Below are positions 52,379 to 61,851 of a stretch of DNA of 64,000 bases, in pieces. Under the pieces are notes generated by a model. It saw only the letters and a program-made list of their open reading frames with translations. It ran no database searches and was not told the DNA's origin. Each line of letters starts with the position of its first letter. Position 1 is the first letter of the stretch. Origin of the DNA: Labilithrix sp. (GTDB lineage Bacteria > Myxococcota_A > Polyangia > Polyangiales > Polyangiaceae); the NCBI GenBank assembly GCA_019637155.1, contig JAHBWE010000016.1, positions 62,001 through 126,000 of the forward strand, written 5' to 3'. A program made the position numbers and the translations under genes.

Positions 52379-53707
52379 TCACACGAAGGCGTTTTGGGTC
52401 TCGGGCGTCGGCAAGACGAGGCCGGGGTCGAGCGGCGCGCCGAGCGCGATCGCGGCGGCGAGCTGATCGGCGTGCTCCGCCGTCATCCCGCAGAGGCCGA
52501 TCTGCTTCGCGTCGCGCATCAGCTTCTCGACCGCGTAGTCGCGCATGAAGCCCGCGCCGCCGTGGAGCTGCACCCCGTCGTCCCCGCACCGCATCGCCGC
52601 CTCGTGCGCAAACGCGACCGCCTGCGCGCTGAGCAAGAGCGCCTCGTCCACGGCCTTGTCACCGCCCCGCGCGCCGCCGCCTTGCGCGCCGCCGCCTTGC
52701 GCGCCGCCGCCGCCTTGCGCGCCGCCACCGCCTTGCGCGCCGCCGCCGCCCTGCGTGCCGCCGCCGCTCTGCGCGGCGTCCCACGCCGCTGCTGCGCGCC
52801 AGACGAGGCCGCGGGCGGCGTCGACGTCCATCGCGCGATCGGCGATGTTGAAGGCGACGGCCTGGAAGTGGCCGATCGGTTTGCCGAACGCCTTGCGCGT
52901 GTCGACGTACGCGCGGGTCTCCTCGAACGCGAAGCGCGAGAGGCCGACCGCGCGCGCGGCGACGACGAGCGCGTTCTTCGCGAAGAACGTGCAGAGTGCA
53001 CGCACATGCGCGAGCGTGCCGACCTCGTGGCGCGAGAGGCGCGCGGAGTCGGGCACCACCACGCCGTCGAGCTTCACGCCGCCGAAGCTCGCGGCGTCGA
53101 GGCCGAGCGTCGTCTGCCGCTCCGCGATCGTGACGCCGGTCGCCTTCGCGTCGACGAGGAACGCGCCGACGCCGCGAAAGCCCTTGCTCGCGTCGACCTG
53201 CGCGAACACGACGAGGCTCGCCGCGCGGTCCGCGTTGAGGACGTACGCCTTCGCGCCGTCGAGCCGCCAGCCGTCGCCGCTCTTCGTCGCCGTCGTCGCG
53301 AACCCGGGCCGCTCGGGGTGCGGCTTCGCTTCGCCCCACGCCACCGCGCCGAAGCGATCGAGATCGCTCGCGAACGGCGCGAGCGCGGCCTTCGCCTGCT
53401 CGTCGGTCCCGAGCTCCGCGACCGCGAACCCCAGCGCGCCGGGCCCCGGCAGCGCGAATGCGGCACCAGGGTCGCCCCACCCGAGCTCCTCCTCTAGTAG
53501 CACCGCCGTCACGAGCCCCAGCCCGCCGAGGGCCTCCGGCAGCGCGGCGAGGCCCAGGCCGAGCTCTGCCCCGGCCTTCCGCGCGGCGTCGGCAAGGCCG
53601 CGGGATGTTTCGGTTTCCCGGAGCTTGGGGCGCAGCACGGTGCGGGCGTACTGGCCCACGGAGTCGACCATGAGCTTCTGATCGTCGGTCGGCTGGAAGC
53701 TGATCAT
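52379..53707 (-). CDS. acyl-CoA dehydrogenase-like protein with Gly-rich insert
   Basis: Acyl-CoA dehydrogenase fold of 442 residues, with motifs LGWGDPGAAFALPGPG, WRLDGAKAYVLN, FGKPIGHFQAVAF and LHGGAGFMRDY. At the C-terminus, where active members have an Y-E-G-T catalytic Glu, this protein reads GLCGMTAEHAD, so the usual base is absent. A Gly4-Ala-Gln repeat of about 36 residues (314-349) is inserted in the C-terminal helical domain. Together with the next gene it may form the two-subunit type of dehydrogenase known from FadE pairs. The ATG at 53707 is the start. Confidence 0.88.
   Translation of the reverse strand: MISFQPTDDQKLMVDSVGQYARTVLRPKLRETETSRGLADAARKAGAELGLGLAALPEALGGLGLVTAVLLEEELGWGDPGAAFALPGPGALGFAVAELGTDEQAKAALAPFASDLDRFGAVAWGEAKPHPERPGFATTATKSGDGWRLDGAKAYVLNADRAASLVVFAQVDASKGFRGVGAFLVDAKATGVTIAERQTTLGLDAASFGGVKLDGVVVPDSARLSRHEVGTLAHVRALCTFFAKNALVVAARAVGLSRFAFEETRAYVDTRKAFGKPIGHFQAVAFNIADRAMDVDAARGLVWRAAAAWDAAQSGGGTQGGGGAQGGGGAQGGGGAQGGGAQGGGARGGDKAVDEALLLSAQAVAFAHEAAMRCGDDGVQLHGGAGFMRDYAVEKLMRDAKQIGLCGMTAEHADQLAAAIALGAPLDPGLVLPTPETQNAFV
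52661..52768 (-). repeat. G4AQ-coding minisatellite inside an acyl-CoA dehydrogenase
   Basis: Imperfect 15- to 18-base units built from gccgcc and ttgcgc encode GGGGAQ-type repeats, in frame. The flanking sequence (AAAAWDAAQS before, DKAVDEALLL after) reads as continuous family sequence, so this is an insertion that grew by slippage. Confidence 0.9.
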
Positions 53708-53761
53708 CGATGGAATGCTTTACGTGCTAAACATCTCGGCCCGCAAGGGCGACGTCAGCGC

Positions 53762-53790
53762 TTGACGGGAGGTGGGCCGGCAAGTACGTT
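53762..53790 (+). promoter_or_regulatory. candidate sigma70-type promoter of rplM-rpsI
   Basis: TTGACG at 53762-53767, a 17-base spacer, then TACGTT at 53785-53790: a good -35 and a fair -10. It lies 64 bases before the rplM start, leaving a short leader with A/G-rich sequence before the ATG. Seen by eye; no transcription data. Confidence 0.5.
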
Positions 53791-53853
53791 CCCGCGCCCT
53801 TCGCCCCTCCTCCATGAGCGGGCGCGGAAAGTTTGCGAGAGGCTAAGAGAATC

Positions 53854-54354
53854 ATGGCAACGTCCGCCGCCGAGAAGCCGGCCAAACCGAGGAATTTGCA
53901 CCGCTCCTACCAGGCGACGCCGAAGGACGCGGAGGCCAACCGCCAGTGGTGGGTCGTCGACGCGACCGACAAGCCGCTCGGCCGCCTCGCGAGCCAGGTC
54001 GCCACGGTCCTCCGCGGCAAGCACAAGCCGACCTTCACCACCCACGAGGACGCGGGCGATTTCGTCATCGTCGTCAACGCGGACAAGGTGAAGCTCACCG
54101 GCAACAAGCTCGACCAGAAGCTCTACTCGCATCACTCCGGCATCCCGGGCGGCTTCAAGCAGGTCTCGTATCGGACGCTGCTCGCCGACAAGCCGGAGTT
54201 CCCGATCGAGAAGGCCGTGAAGGGCATGCTCCCGAAGAACGTCCTCGGTCGTCAGATGTTCGGCAAGCTGAAGGTCTACGCGACCGCCGATCATCCCCAC
54301 ACCGCCCAGAAGCCCAAGGCCCTCGAGATCAAGCAGAGCAAGAGCGCGAAATGA
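53854..54354 (+). CDS. rplM: 50S ribosomal protein L13
   Basis: Ribosomal protein of 166 residues binding 23S rRNA early in large-subunit assembly. Family stretches are clear: WWVVDATDKPLGRLASQVA, VIVVNADKVKLTGNK, HHSGIPGG and GMLPKNVLGRQMF. It is about 20 residues longer than usual because of a Lys/Ala-rich N-terminus (MATSAAEKPAKP), which has in-frame upstream alternatives but no better start than ATG 53854. The stop overlaps the rpsI start (ATGA), the conserved rplM-rpsI operon. Confidence 0.97.
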   Translation: MATSAAEKPAKPRNLHRSYQATPKDAEANRQWWVVDATDKPLGRLASQVATVLRGKHKPTFTTHEDAGDFVIVVNADKVKLTGNKLDQKLYSHHSGIPGGFKQVSYRTLLADKPEFPIEKAVKGMLPKNVLGRQMFGKLKVYATADHPHTAQKPKALEIKQSKSAK

Positions 54355-54746
54355 GCACTTCCACCCGCACGTACGCCACCGGCAAGCGCAAGACCGCGAT
54401 CGCTCGCGTTTGGCTCTCGGCCGGCTCCGGCCAGGTCATCGTCAACGACAAACCGGCCGATCAGTACTTCGAGCGCGAGACCTCGATCATGGTCATGAAG
54501 CAGGCGCTCGAGCTCATCGAGGCGGAGGACCAGTTCGACGTCTGGGCGACGGTGAAGGGCGGCGGCCACTCCGCGCAGGCGGAGGCGATGCGCCACGGCA
54601 TCTCGCGCGCGCTCATCGCGCTCGACCCGGAGAAGCGCTCGCTCATCAAGCGCGCCGGCTTCCTCACGCGTGACGCGCGCAAGAAGGAGCGCAAGAAGTA
54701 CGGCCAGCCGGGCGCCCGCAAGCGCTTCCAGTACTCCAAGCGCTGA
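54351..54746 (+). CDS. rpsI: 30S ribosomal protein S9
   Basis: Ribosomal protein of 131 residues whose basic tail reaches the P-site tRNA. Recognised by YATGKRKTAIARVWL, VKGGGHSAQAEAMRHGISRAL and the C-terminal PGARKRFQYSKR. Translationally coupled to rplM by a four-base overlap; normal length. Confidence 0.98.
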   Translation: MSTSTRTYATGKRKTAIARVWLSAGSGQVIVNDKPADQYFERETSIMVMKQALELIEAEDQFDVWATVKGGGHSAQAEAMRHGISRALIALDPEKRSLIKRAGFLTRDARKKERKKYGQPGARKRFQYSKR

Positions 54747-54748
54747 TC

Positions 54749-54799
54749 CGAGCTTCGGCTCGCTCGCGAAAGCCGATCGCCTCCGGGTGGTCGGCTTTC
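54749..54799 (+). terminator. tandem hairpins after rpsI
   Basis: First hairpin: cgagc-ttcg-gctcg (54749-54762), a stable UUCG tetraloop stem directly after the rpsI stop. Second: gaaagccga and tcggctttc (54768-54776 and 54791-54799), nine paired bases, ending in a short T-containing tract. Together they are a plausible terminator of the rplM-rpsI operon, 47 bases before the next start. Confidence 0.55.
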
Positions 54800-54846
54800 T
54801 GCATTTCCGGCCGATGAATTTCGGCGCGCGAAGGAGTCCAACGAGC

Positions 54847-55263
54847 ATGATCAAGAGCGCGACCCCGTACCTCTTCTTTTTCGGCAAGGCGAACGAGGCC
54901 ATCGGCCACTACGAGCGCGCGCTCGGGGCGAAGGCGAAGACGAAGCAAACCTTCGGCGCGATGGCGAAGGAGGGCAGTACGTGGGCCGACAAGATCATGC
55001 ACTGCGAGCTCGAGGTCGGCGAGGCGCTCATCCTCCTCAGTGACGGGCGCCCGCACCCGGGCGTCGCGCCGACCAACGCGAGCATGTCCGTCGCGCTGCA
55101 GCTCGACGACGAGGCGGAGGCACGCCGCGCGTTCGACGTGCTCGCGGAGGGCGGCAACGTGCACGAGAAGCTCTTCGACGCGCCGTGGGGCGGCATCTTC
55201 GGAGTGGTCGAGGACCGCTACGGCATCAACTGGATGTTCACCGCCCCGAAGAACGCGAAGTGA
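54847..55263 (+). CDS. VOC-family (PhnB-like) protein
   Basis: Protein of 138 residues with the beta-alpha-beta-beta-beta pattern of glyoxalase/PhnB-like vicinal-oxygen-chelate domains: SATPYLFFFGKANEAIGHYE at the start, a GEALILLSDGRPH strand, and a C-terminal WGGIFGVVEDRYGINWMF. Exact chemistry is unassigned. The ATG at 54847 has an aaggag sequence upstream and is preferred to longer readings that cross rpsI. Confidence 0.88.
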   Translation: MIKSATPYLFFFGKANEAIGHYERALGAKAKTKQTFGAMAKEGSTWADKIMHCELEVGEALILLSDGRPHPGVAPTNASMSVALQLDDEAEARRAFDVLAEGGNVHEKLFDAPWGGIFGVVEDRYGINWMFTAPKNAK

Positions 55264-55286
55264 TCACGGGACGGCCTGGCCGACGT

Positions 55287-55312
55287 CCGGCGCCGCATGC
55301 GCGGCCCGCCGG
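55287..55312. terminator. hairpin between convergent genes
   Basis: Outer arms ccggcg and cgccgg with inner arms ccgc and gcgg around an atgc loop form a strong stem in the 59-base gap between the VOC gene and the convergent DUF3829 gene. No T-run follows on either side, so it could be a terminator for either or a boundary only. Confidence 0.35.
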
Positions 55313-55322
55313 CGCGACGTGA

Positions 55323-56399
55323 TCACGGGAACGGCTGGCCGTTCGAGGTGTTGATGAAGTCGTTGTACTCCTTCACCGTCTTGTCCTTGCGGTCGATCGG
55401 GTTGCTGCCGTCGGCGCAGCGGCCGATCTTCGCCTTGTCGATCTTCCCCGACGCCGTCTTCGAGGAGGCGGGCGCGCCGCGGAGGCACTGCCACCACAGG
55501 TTCGACACCTTCTTGAAGTCGGTCGCTTCGCGCGTGAACGCGGTGAAGTTCGAGTCGGCGAGCGGCGTCGTCGTGAGCGCGGGGTTCGAGAGATCGGCGC
55601 GGTGGCTGGCGCCGTAGGCGGAGAGCTCGTCGAGCGCCTTCTCGAAGTCGGTATAGGTCTGGTTGAACAGGTTGAAGTCGACGTCGCGATCGTCGCCCAC
55701 TGGATCGGCCGACTCGATGAGGTCACGCGCGGTGATGAGGACCTTGCGCCGGCCGTAGCGGAACTTCCGGCCGTCCTCGCGCTCGATGCGCGCGAGGGCG
55801 CGCTGCGCGAGCGGTTTCGTGATGCCGTCGACCGCCTCGTGCATGCCGCGGTCGGCGGTGTTGAAGCGCTTCAGCGCGGAGATGAACTGCGGATGGAGCG
55901 CCTTGCCGCGCGCCCACTTGTCGTTCTTGAAGCCCTTCGTGTCGAAGTACGTCGCGAGCTGATTGATGATCACGTCGAGCGCCTGCGCCGCGCTGGCGTA
56001 CTCGGTGCCGGCGATCTCGAGCTTCGGGTCGTCGGGGGGGAGCGTGCTCGCGCGCGATATGCCCGAGGCGCAGTTCGCGGTCACGCCGGGGGGCACGCGG
56101 AAGATCGCCGCGAACGTCTCCTTGCCGGTGGGGCCTCCCGGCAGCGGCAGCGTGTCGAAGTAGCGATCGGTCGACCGCGAGATCTGATGCCCGACGGTGT
56201 TGATGCACTTGATGTACGCGTCGAGCTTGATGCTCATCTGCTCGTCGGAGAGGTCTTGCGCCGTCGCGTTGCTCGTCGTCGAGCCCGCGCCTGCGTCCGA
56301 CTTCTTCTTGAAAAGCTTGTTGCAGCTGATCGTCGTGAGGGCGAGGCAAATCCCCACGGCCGTTACCACCACCCGTTCGAAGAACCAGCTCCTGGACAT
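55323..56399 (-). CDS. DUF3829/YiiG-family lipoprotein
   Basis: Predicted lipoprotein of 358 residues (lipobox LTTISC) with a Lys-rich stretch after the Cys (NKLFKKKSDAG). The mature start KLDAYIKCINTVGHQISRS is typical of the DUF3829/YiiG family of secreted helical proteins of unknown function. Divergent from the SurA-like gene, the two sharing a promoter region of about 50 bases. Confidence 0.85.
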   Translation of the reverse strand: MSRSWFFERVVVTAVGICLALTTISCNKLFKKKSDAGAGSTTSNATAQDLSDEQMSIKLDAYIKCINTVGHQISRSTDRYFDTLPLPGGPTGKETFAAIFRVPPGVTANCASGISRASTLPPDDPKLEIAGTEYASAAQALDVIINQLATYFDTKGFKNDKWARGKALHPQFISALKRFNTADRGMHEAVDGITKPLAQRALARIEREDGRKFRYGRRKVLITARDLIESADPVGDDRDVDFNLFNQTYTDFEKALDELSAYGASHRADLSNPALTTTPLADSNFTAFTREATDFKKVSNLWWQCLRGAPASSKTASGKIDKAKIGRCADGSNPIDRKDKTVKEYNDFINTSNGQPFP

Positions 56400-56455
56400 C
56401 GTCCGCGGAGGATAGACTCACTCCCAGGCGGTTCGTAGTGCTAAGACCGAAGGGC

Positions 56456-57463
56456 ATGGGCTCACGTAGGACAGCAGCGGCGCTTCTCGCAGCCGCGGCG
56501 CTCTTCGTCGGGGCGATGACGGAGGCGCCTCCCGCCGAGGCGGCGATCGTCGAGCGCATCGTCGCCGTCGTCGGCGAGCGCCCGATCCTCCTCTCGGAGC
56601 TGCGCCTGCGCGCGCGCCCGCACATCTACAAGCTGCTCGAGCGGAACCCGAGCCCCACCCAGCTCGCGGCGGCGGAGAGCGAGCTGTTCCGCGAGCTCCT
56701 CTCGCGCATGATCGACGAGCGCCTCGAGGAGCAGACCGCGTCGAAGGCGAACATCACCGTGCCGCCGGAGGAGGTGGACAACGCGATCCGCACGCTCGCG
56801 GCGCAGCAGCACGTGGACCCGGCGATCCTCATCGCGGAGGCGCGGCGGCAAGGCAACCTCTCGGAGCAGGACTACCGCGACGAGATCCGGCGGCAGGTCC
56901 TCGAGGGAAAGCTCATTCAGCTCCGCGTCCGCAGCCGCGTGCGCGTGAGCGAGGCGGACGCGCGCCAGATCTACAACCGCGAGATCAAGAAGCTCGCGCA
57001 GGAGCAGACGGTCGACCTGCGTCTCCTCGCGCTCGCGATCCCGCCGAGCGCGACGCAAGAGACCGCCGCCGCGCGCATCACGCTCGGCGAGGAGCTCTCG
57101 CGCCGCGGCAACTCGGGCGAGGACTTCTGCAAGCTCGTGCACGACTACAGCGACGATCCGAGCACGCGCGACTCGTGCGGCTCGCGCGGCCCCGTCGCGA
57201 TGAAGCAGCTCTCGCCGGAGCTCCTGGCGCAGGTCGAGACGCTGAAGCCGGGCGAGGTCTCGAAGCCGATCGTCTTCCGCGACCAGACCGGGCAGGCCGG
57301 CGTCCTCCTCGCGCAGGTGTCGAAGACGAAGCTCGAGAACGCGACCTTCGAGCAGGTGAAAGAGGAGATGTTGAACGCCGCCTACATGGAGGCGACGGAG
57401 CGCCAGCGAAAGCTCTGGCTCCAGGAGCTCCGCCGCGGCGTCTACATCGACGTGAGGCTCTGA
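56456..57463 (+). CDS. surA: SurA-like periplasmic peptidyl-prolyl isomerase/chaperone
   Basis: Periplasmic chaperone of 335 residues for outer-membrane proteins: signal peptide (to about 30, AEAAIVERIVAVV), a SurA N-terminal helical domain (about 35-165, with RMIDERLEEQTASKANITV), and one parvulin domain (about 175-295, with EDFCKLVHDYSDDPSTRDS). E. coli SurA has two parvulin domains; only one is seen. The ATG at 56456 has a gaaggg ribosome-binding sequence and is preferred to GTG 56438. It fits the many beta-barrel proteins in this window. Confidence 0.88.
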   Translation: MGSRRTAAALLAAAALFVGAMTEAPPAEAAIVERIVAVVGERPILLSELRLRARPHIYKLLERNPSPTQLAAAESELFRELLSRMIDERLEEQTASKANITVPPEEVDNAIRTLAAQQHVDPAILIAEARRQGNLSEQDYRDEIRRQVLEGKLIQLRVRSRVRVSEADARQIYNREIKKLAQEQTVDLRLLALAIPPSATQETAAARITLGEELSRRGNSGEDFCKLVHDYSDDPSTRDSCGSRGPVAMKQLSPELLAQVETLKPGEVSKPIVFRDQTGQAGVLLAQVSKTKLENATFEQVKEEMLNAAYMEATERQRKLWLQELRRGVYIDVRL

Positions 57464-58257
57464 TCCGCGCGGCGCTCTTCGCGCTCGTGCTCGCGGCGTG
57501 CGCAGGCGAGAGCACGCCGCGCCCGCTCACCCCGCCGAGCGCCGCTCTCGCACCGAGCATCGCTCCCGTCCCGCTCGCCGCTCCCGCCCCGAGCGTCGTC
57601 GTGCGAGGACAACGTGACGTCGAGGCGTTCGAGTGGCTCTGGCGGCAGCTCCGCGACATGCCGTTCTTTCGCCAGAACCGCTACGAGGTCGGGTTGCCGT
57701 CGCATCCGCTCTTCCAGCGTCTGGCGCAAGACGGCATCGCCGGCGAAGACAAGGACGCCGCGCAGCGCGTGTTCCTCGCCGAGGTCTACGATCCGCGCGC
57801 TCTCACCGCCGGCGTCGCGGCGATCGAGGCGCGGGCCCCCGAGCTCCGCCCCGCGCTCGCGACGTTCGCGCGCTGGTCTTCGCGTTGGGGCTTCACGTCC
57901 GCTCCGCGCTACGAGGTCGTCCTCACGCTCTACGGCCCGGGCGGCTCGTACGATCCCGACACCGCGACGATCACGGTGCTCACCACGCCCGACGGGCGGT
58001 TCAAGAAGGAGCCGCTCCACAACCTCGTGCACGAGATGGTGCACATCGGCATCGAGCGCCCGATCGTCCGACGCTTCGACCTGACCCATCACGAGAAGGA
58101 GCGCCTCGTCGACCGCCTCTGCATCGTCGCGTTCGCCGATCTGCTCCCCGGCTATCAGCCGCAACCGCTTGGGCCACCGGAGCTCGACGCCTTCATCGAC
58201 GCCGCGGCGCTCGACGATCTCCCCGCCGCGCTCGGCCGCTACCGACGTCCGCTTTGA
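57460..58257 (+). CDS. lipoprotein with HExxH metalloprotease-like motif, probable CTG start
   Basis: Protein of about 265 residues with a clear lipoprotein signal (IRAALFALVLAAC) and a zinc-binding-type motif HEMVH (191-195) in a helix, with Glu further on in HHEKERLVDRLC. It may be a metallopeptidase; the third zinc ligand is not assigned. No ATG, GTG or TTG precedes the signal peptide in frame without running deep into surA; CTG at 57460, overlapping the surA stop as CTGA, fits the four-base overlaps used elsewhere here. It is co-transcribed with surA. Confidence 0.75.
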   Translation: MIRAALFALVLAACAGESTPRPLTPPSAALAPSIAPVPLAAPAPSVVVRGQRDVEAFEWLWRQLRDMPFFRQNRYEVGLPSHPLFQRLAQDGIAGEDKDAAQRVFLAEVYDPRALTAGVAAIEARAPELRPALATFARWSSRWGFTSAPRYEVVLTLYGPGGSYDPDTATITVLTTPDGRFKKEPLHNLVHEMVHIGIERPIVRRFDLTHHEKERLVDRLCIVAFADLLPGYQPQPLGPPELDAFIDAAALDDLPAALGRYRRPL

Positions 58258-58475
58258 TTTCAATAAGTTACGACCCACCGTTTCAGTTTCAGATTTTGCC
58301 GACAAAGAACCACTTGCACCTACCTGTGTGAGGTGGCACATGGGCGGGGCGTCGCGAGAGAACCTCGCGCGAACGGTGTCCGGGCGATGAGCCTGGGGGC
58401 CCCATCGGAACGACCTTTCCAGGTCACCCCTCCGACGTCGATTGCCGAGAAAGGAAGTCTGGAGCACTCGTAGAA

Positions 58476-58934
58476 ATGATTCGTCACATCCTCGCGCTCG
58501 TTGCGTGCGTTGCCCTCTCGTTGTCCACCGTCGCCTGCGCGGCCGAGACCGATACCGAGGAAGAGGCCGACGTGACTGACGTGGCCGACCAGGAGCTGGT
58601 CGGGCGGAGCGCCAAGTTCGAAGTCTTTCAGGGGAAGGACGGCGACTACTACTTCCGCCTCATCGCCGGCAACGGCGAGATCATCCTCCGCTCGGAGGGT
58701 TACACGACGCGCCAGAGCGCGGAGAAGGGCATCGCCTCCGTGATCGAGAACGCGCCCGACGCGCGCAACATCGAGCAGCGCGAAGCCAAGGACGGCAGCT
58801 TCTACTTCGTCGTGAAGGCCGGCAACGGCGAGGTCATCGGCGTCAGCGAGATGTACGTGAGCCGCTCGAACGCGGTCCGCGGCGCCCGCGCCGTGAGCGC
58901 GCTGACCCGCATCATCCGCAACGACGGGCAGTGA
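58476..58934 (+). CDS. lipoprotein with two DUF1508 (YegP-like) repeats
   Basis: Predicted lipoprotein of 152 residues (lipobox STVAC). After an acidic linker there are two DUF1508 repeats, KFEVFQGKDGDYYFRLIAGNGEIILRSE shortened here to its key parts: FEVFQGKDGDYYFR and later KDGSFYFVVKAGNGEVIG. Tandem repeats form small dimeric beta-alpha domains of unknown role. The 218 bases upstream are less G/C-rich than the rest and include the promoter; an imperfect stem (cgcgagagaacctcgcg) is visible there. Confidence 0.88.
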   Translation: MIRHILALVACVALSLSTVACAAETDTEEEADVTDVADQELVGRSAKFEVFQGKDGDYYFRLIAGNGEIILRSEGYTTRQSAEKGIASVIENAPDARNIEQREAKDGSFYFVVKAGNGEVIGVSEMYVSRSNAVRGARAVSALTRIIRNDGQ

Positions 58935-58943
58935 GCGCCCGCC

Positions 58944-60152
<1,209 letters not shown>

Positions 60153-60163
60153 GCCTCGAGAGC

Positions 60164-61834
60164 TTAGCGCGTCTTGCCCTTGCCGCAGCGGGCGTCGCCG
60201 AGGGTGCGGGCGTGGGCCTCGTAGTCGCCGAGCGGGACGGTGGAGGGGAGGACGAGCGTGCCCTCGTAGACGCCGCGCTCGTCGGTGGCGAGGACGCCGA
60301 CGGGGATGTCGCCCGCGGTTCGGCTCGAGAGGACGACCTCGACCGTGACGTGGCCGCACGGCTCGCCGTCGGCGGAGACCTGACCCTTCACCGGGAGCGG
60401 CGCGCCGCGGCGCGCGTCGGTGCCGCCGAGCGACATCGTCAACGACGACGCGGGCCGCTCGTCCGGCATACCCGGCGCCGTCGGCGAGCCGAGCGCGGTC
60501 GACGACGTGCCGCCTCCGCTCGTGCCGCCGCTCGACACCGTGCCGCCGCCGCTCGACATCACGCCGCCCGGCTTGTTCGGATCGGGAGGCCCGCCGTTGC
60601 CGCCCGCGGCGGAGCCGGAGCCGGACGGAGAGGGGGAAGACGCCGTGCGCGATTCCTGCCGCGCGCGATCGGCCTGGTCCTGCCCGCGCGTGGAGCCCTG
60701 CGGCCACGCGAACGGATCCGGCGGCGGCTCGTAGCTCACGTTCGACGAGAGAGGATCGTGCTGCATGCGGCCCGCGCCGCCGAGGTCGATGCGGCGCCAC
60801 GCGTGGCCGTCGTTCACCTCGACCCACGCGTGCGCTTCGTTGATGACGACGCGCGCCGGGATGCCGAGCGAGAGCGCGGTGATGAGGAACGCGAAGGAGC
60901 GATGGCGGCAGACGCCCTTCTGCGAGAGCGCGAGGTCGAGGTAGATGTCGCTCTGGCCCTTGGGCTCGTCGGCGGAGTCCTGGAACGCGCGGAAGTACGC
61001 GACGAGCTTCGTCACGATGTCGCGCGGCGGCATCGAGCGGCTCACGCCGATCTTCTTCTGCACGACGACGGCGGAGGCCTGCACGTTCGACGGGAGCGGC
61101 GGCACCGCGCGCAGCTCGGCGCGGGTGGGGTTGCCGAACTCGCCGCCGAAGGCGCTCCGCGCGATCGCGAGCTGCATGACGAGGCGCACGCGCGCGGTCG
61201 TGTCGCCTTCGATGAACCAGTTCTCGGCGCCGTCCTTGTAGAGCGTGAAGCGGACGTCCTGCGTGCCGATGCCCGCGCGCGCGTGGAGCACGCGCGTGCC
61301 CGGACCCACGGTGGGGATCCGGACTTTGTGGCCCGCCGCGAGGTCGATGACCATGTCCGCGTAGAACGTCTCCTCCGCCGCCGACGGCGCAGGGAGCGGC
61401 GACACCGCGATCGACGTCGTGTGCGTGTCGCGCACGCCGAGGACGAAATCCGAGCTCACGGTGTCGAACGCGGAGAGGCGCTTGAAGGGCGCGGTCGACG
61501 GCGTGAACGGATCGTCGTACGGCCGGACGTCGGGCTTCTCGGTGTTGCGATCGGGCCGGAACTCGGAGCCGGGCGCGTCCGACGGCGGCGAGCTGTTGTA
61601 CCGCGTCTGCCCCGTCCCGATCGGGCGCGCGGGATCGGGCGCCGAGACGAGCCCGCGCGGCGTGTTGATCGCGGCGGGGAGATCGCCGTCGAGCGCGACG
61701 CCGAGCGCGACGTCCTCCTTCGGATCGGCCGGGATCGGCTCGTGGAGCGTGGGCCCGTTCTTCCCCGCGAGCGCCGGCGCCGGCAAGAGCGCGACGAGCG
61801 CGACGAGGACGGTACGAGCCCGGAACGGCACCAC
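60164..61834 (-). CDS. secreted transglutaminase-like protein
   Basis: Exported protein of 556 residues: signal peptide (ending near APALAGKNG), a beta-rich N-terminal half, a transglutaminase/cysteine-protease core with Cys309 in KGVCRHRSFAF, a His in INEAHAWVEV and Asp in RRIDLGG, then a Ser/Gly/Pro linker and a C-terminal Ig-like domain (about 465-550). Catalytic triad members are all present, so it may cleave or crosslink peptides in the envelope. Upstream of the VWA gene and downstream of the lipoprotein on the same strand. Confidence 0.87.
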   Translation of the reverse strand: MVPFRARTVLVALVALLPAPALAGKNGPTLHEPIPADPKEDVALGVALDGDLPAAINTPRGLVSAPDPARPIGTGQTRYNSSPPSDAPGSEFRPDRNTEKPDVRPYDDPFTPSTAPFKRLSAFDTVSSDFVLGVRDTHTTSIAVSPLPAPSAAEETFYADMVIDLAAGHKVRIPTVGPGTRVLHARAGIGTQDVRFTLYKDGAENWFIEGDTTARVRLVMQLAIARSAFGGEFGNPTRAELRAVPPLPSNVQASAVVVQKKIGVSRSMPPRDIVTKLVAYFRAFQDSADEPKGQSDIYLDLALSQKGVCRHRSFAFLITALSLGIPARVVINEAHAWVEVNDGHAWRRIDLGGAGRMQHDPLSSNVSYEPPPDPFAWPQGSTRGQDQADRARQESRTASSPSPSGSGSAAGGNGGPPDPNKPGGVMSSGGGTVSSGGTSGGGTSSTALGSPTAPGMPDERPASSLTMSLGGTDARRGAPLPVKGQVSADGEPCGHVTVEVVLSSRTAGDIPVGVLATDERGVYEGTLVLPSTVPLGDYEAHARTLGDARCGKGKTR

Positions 61835-61851
61835 GTCCTTAGACTACCTCG

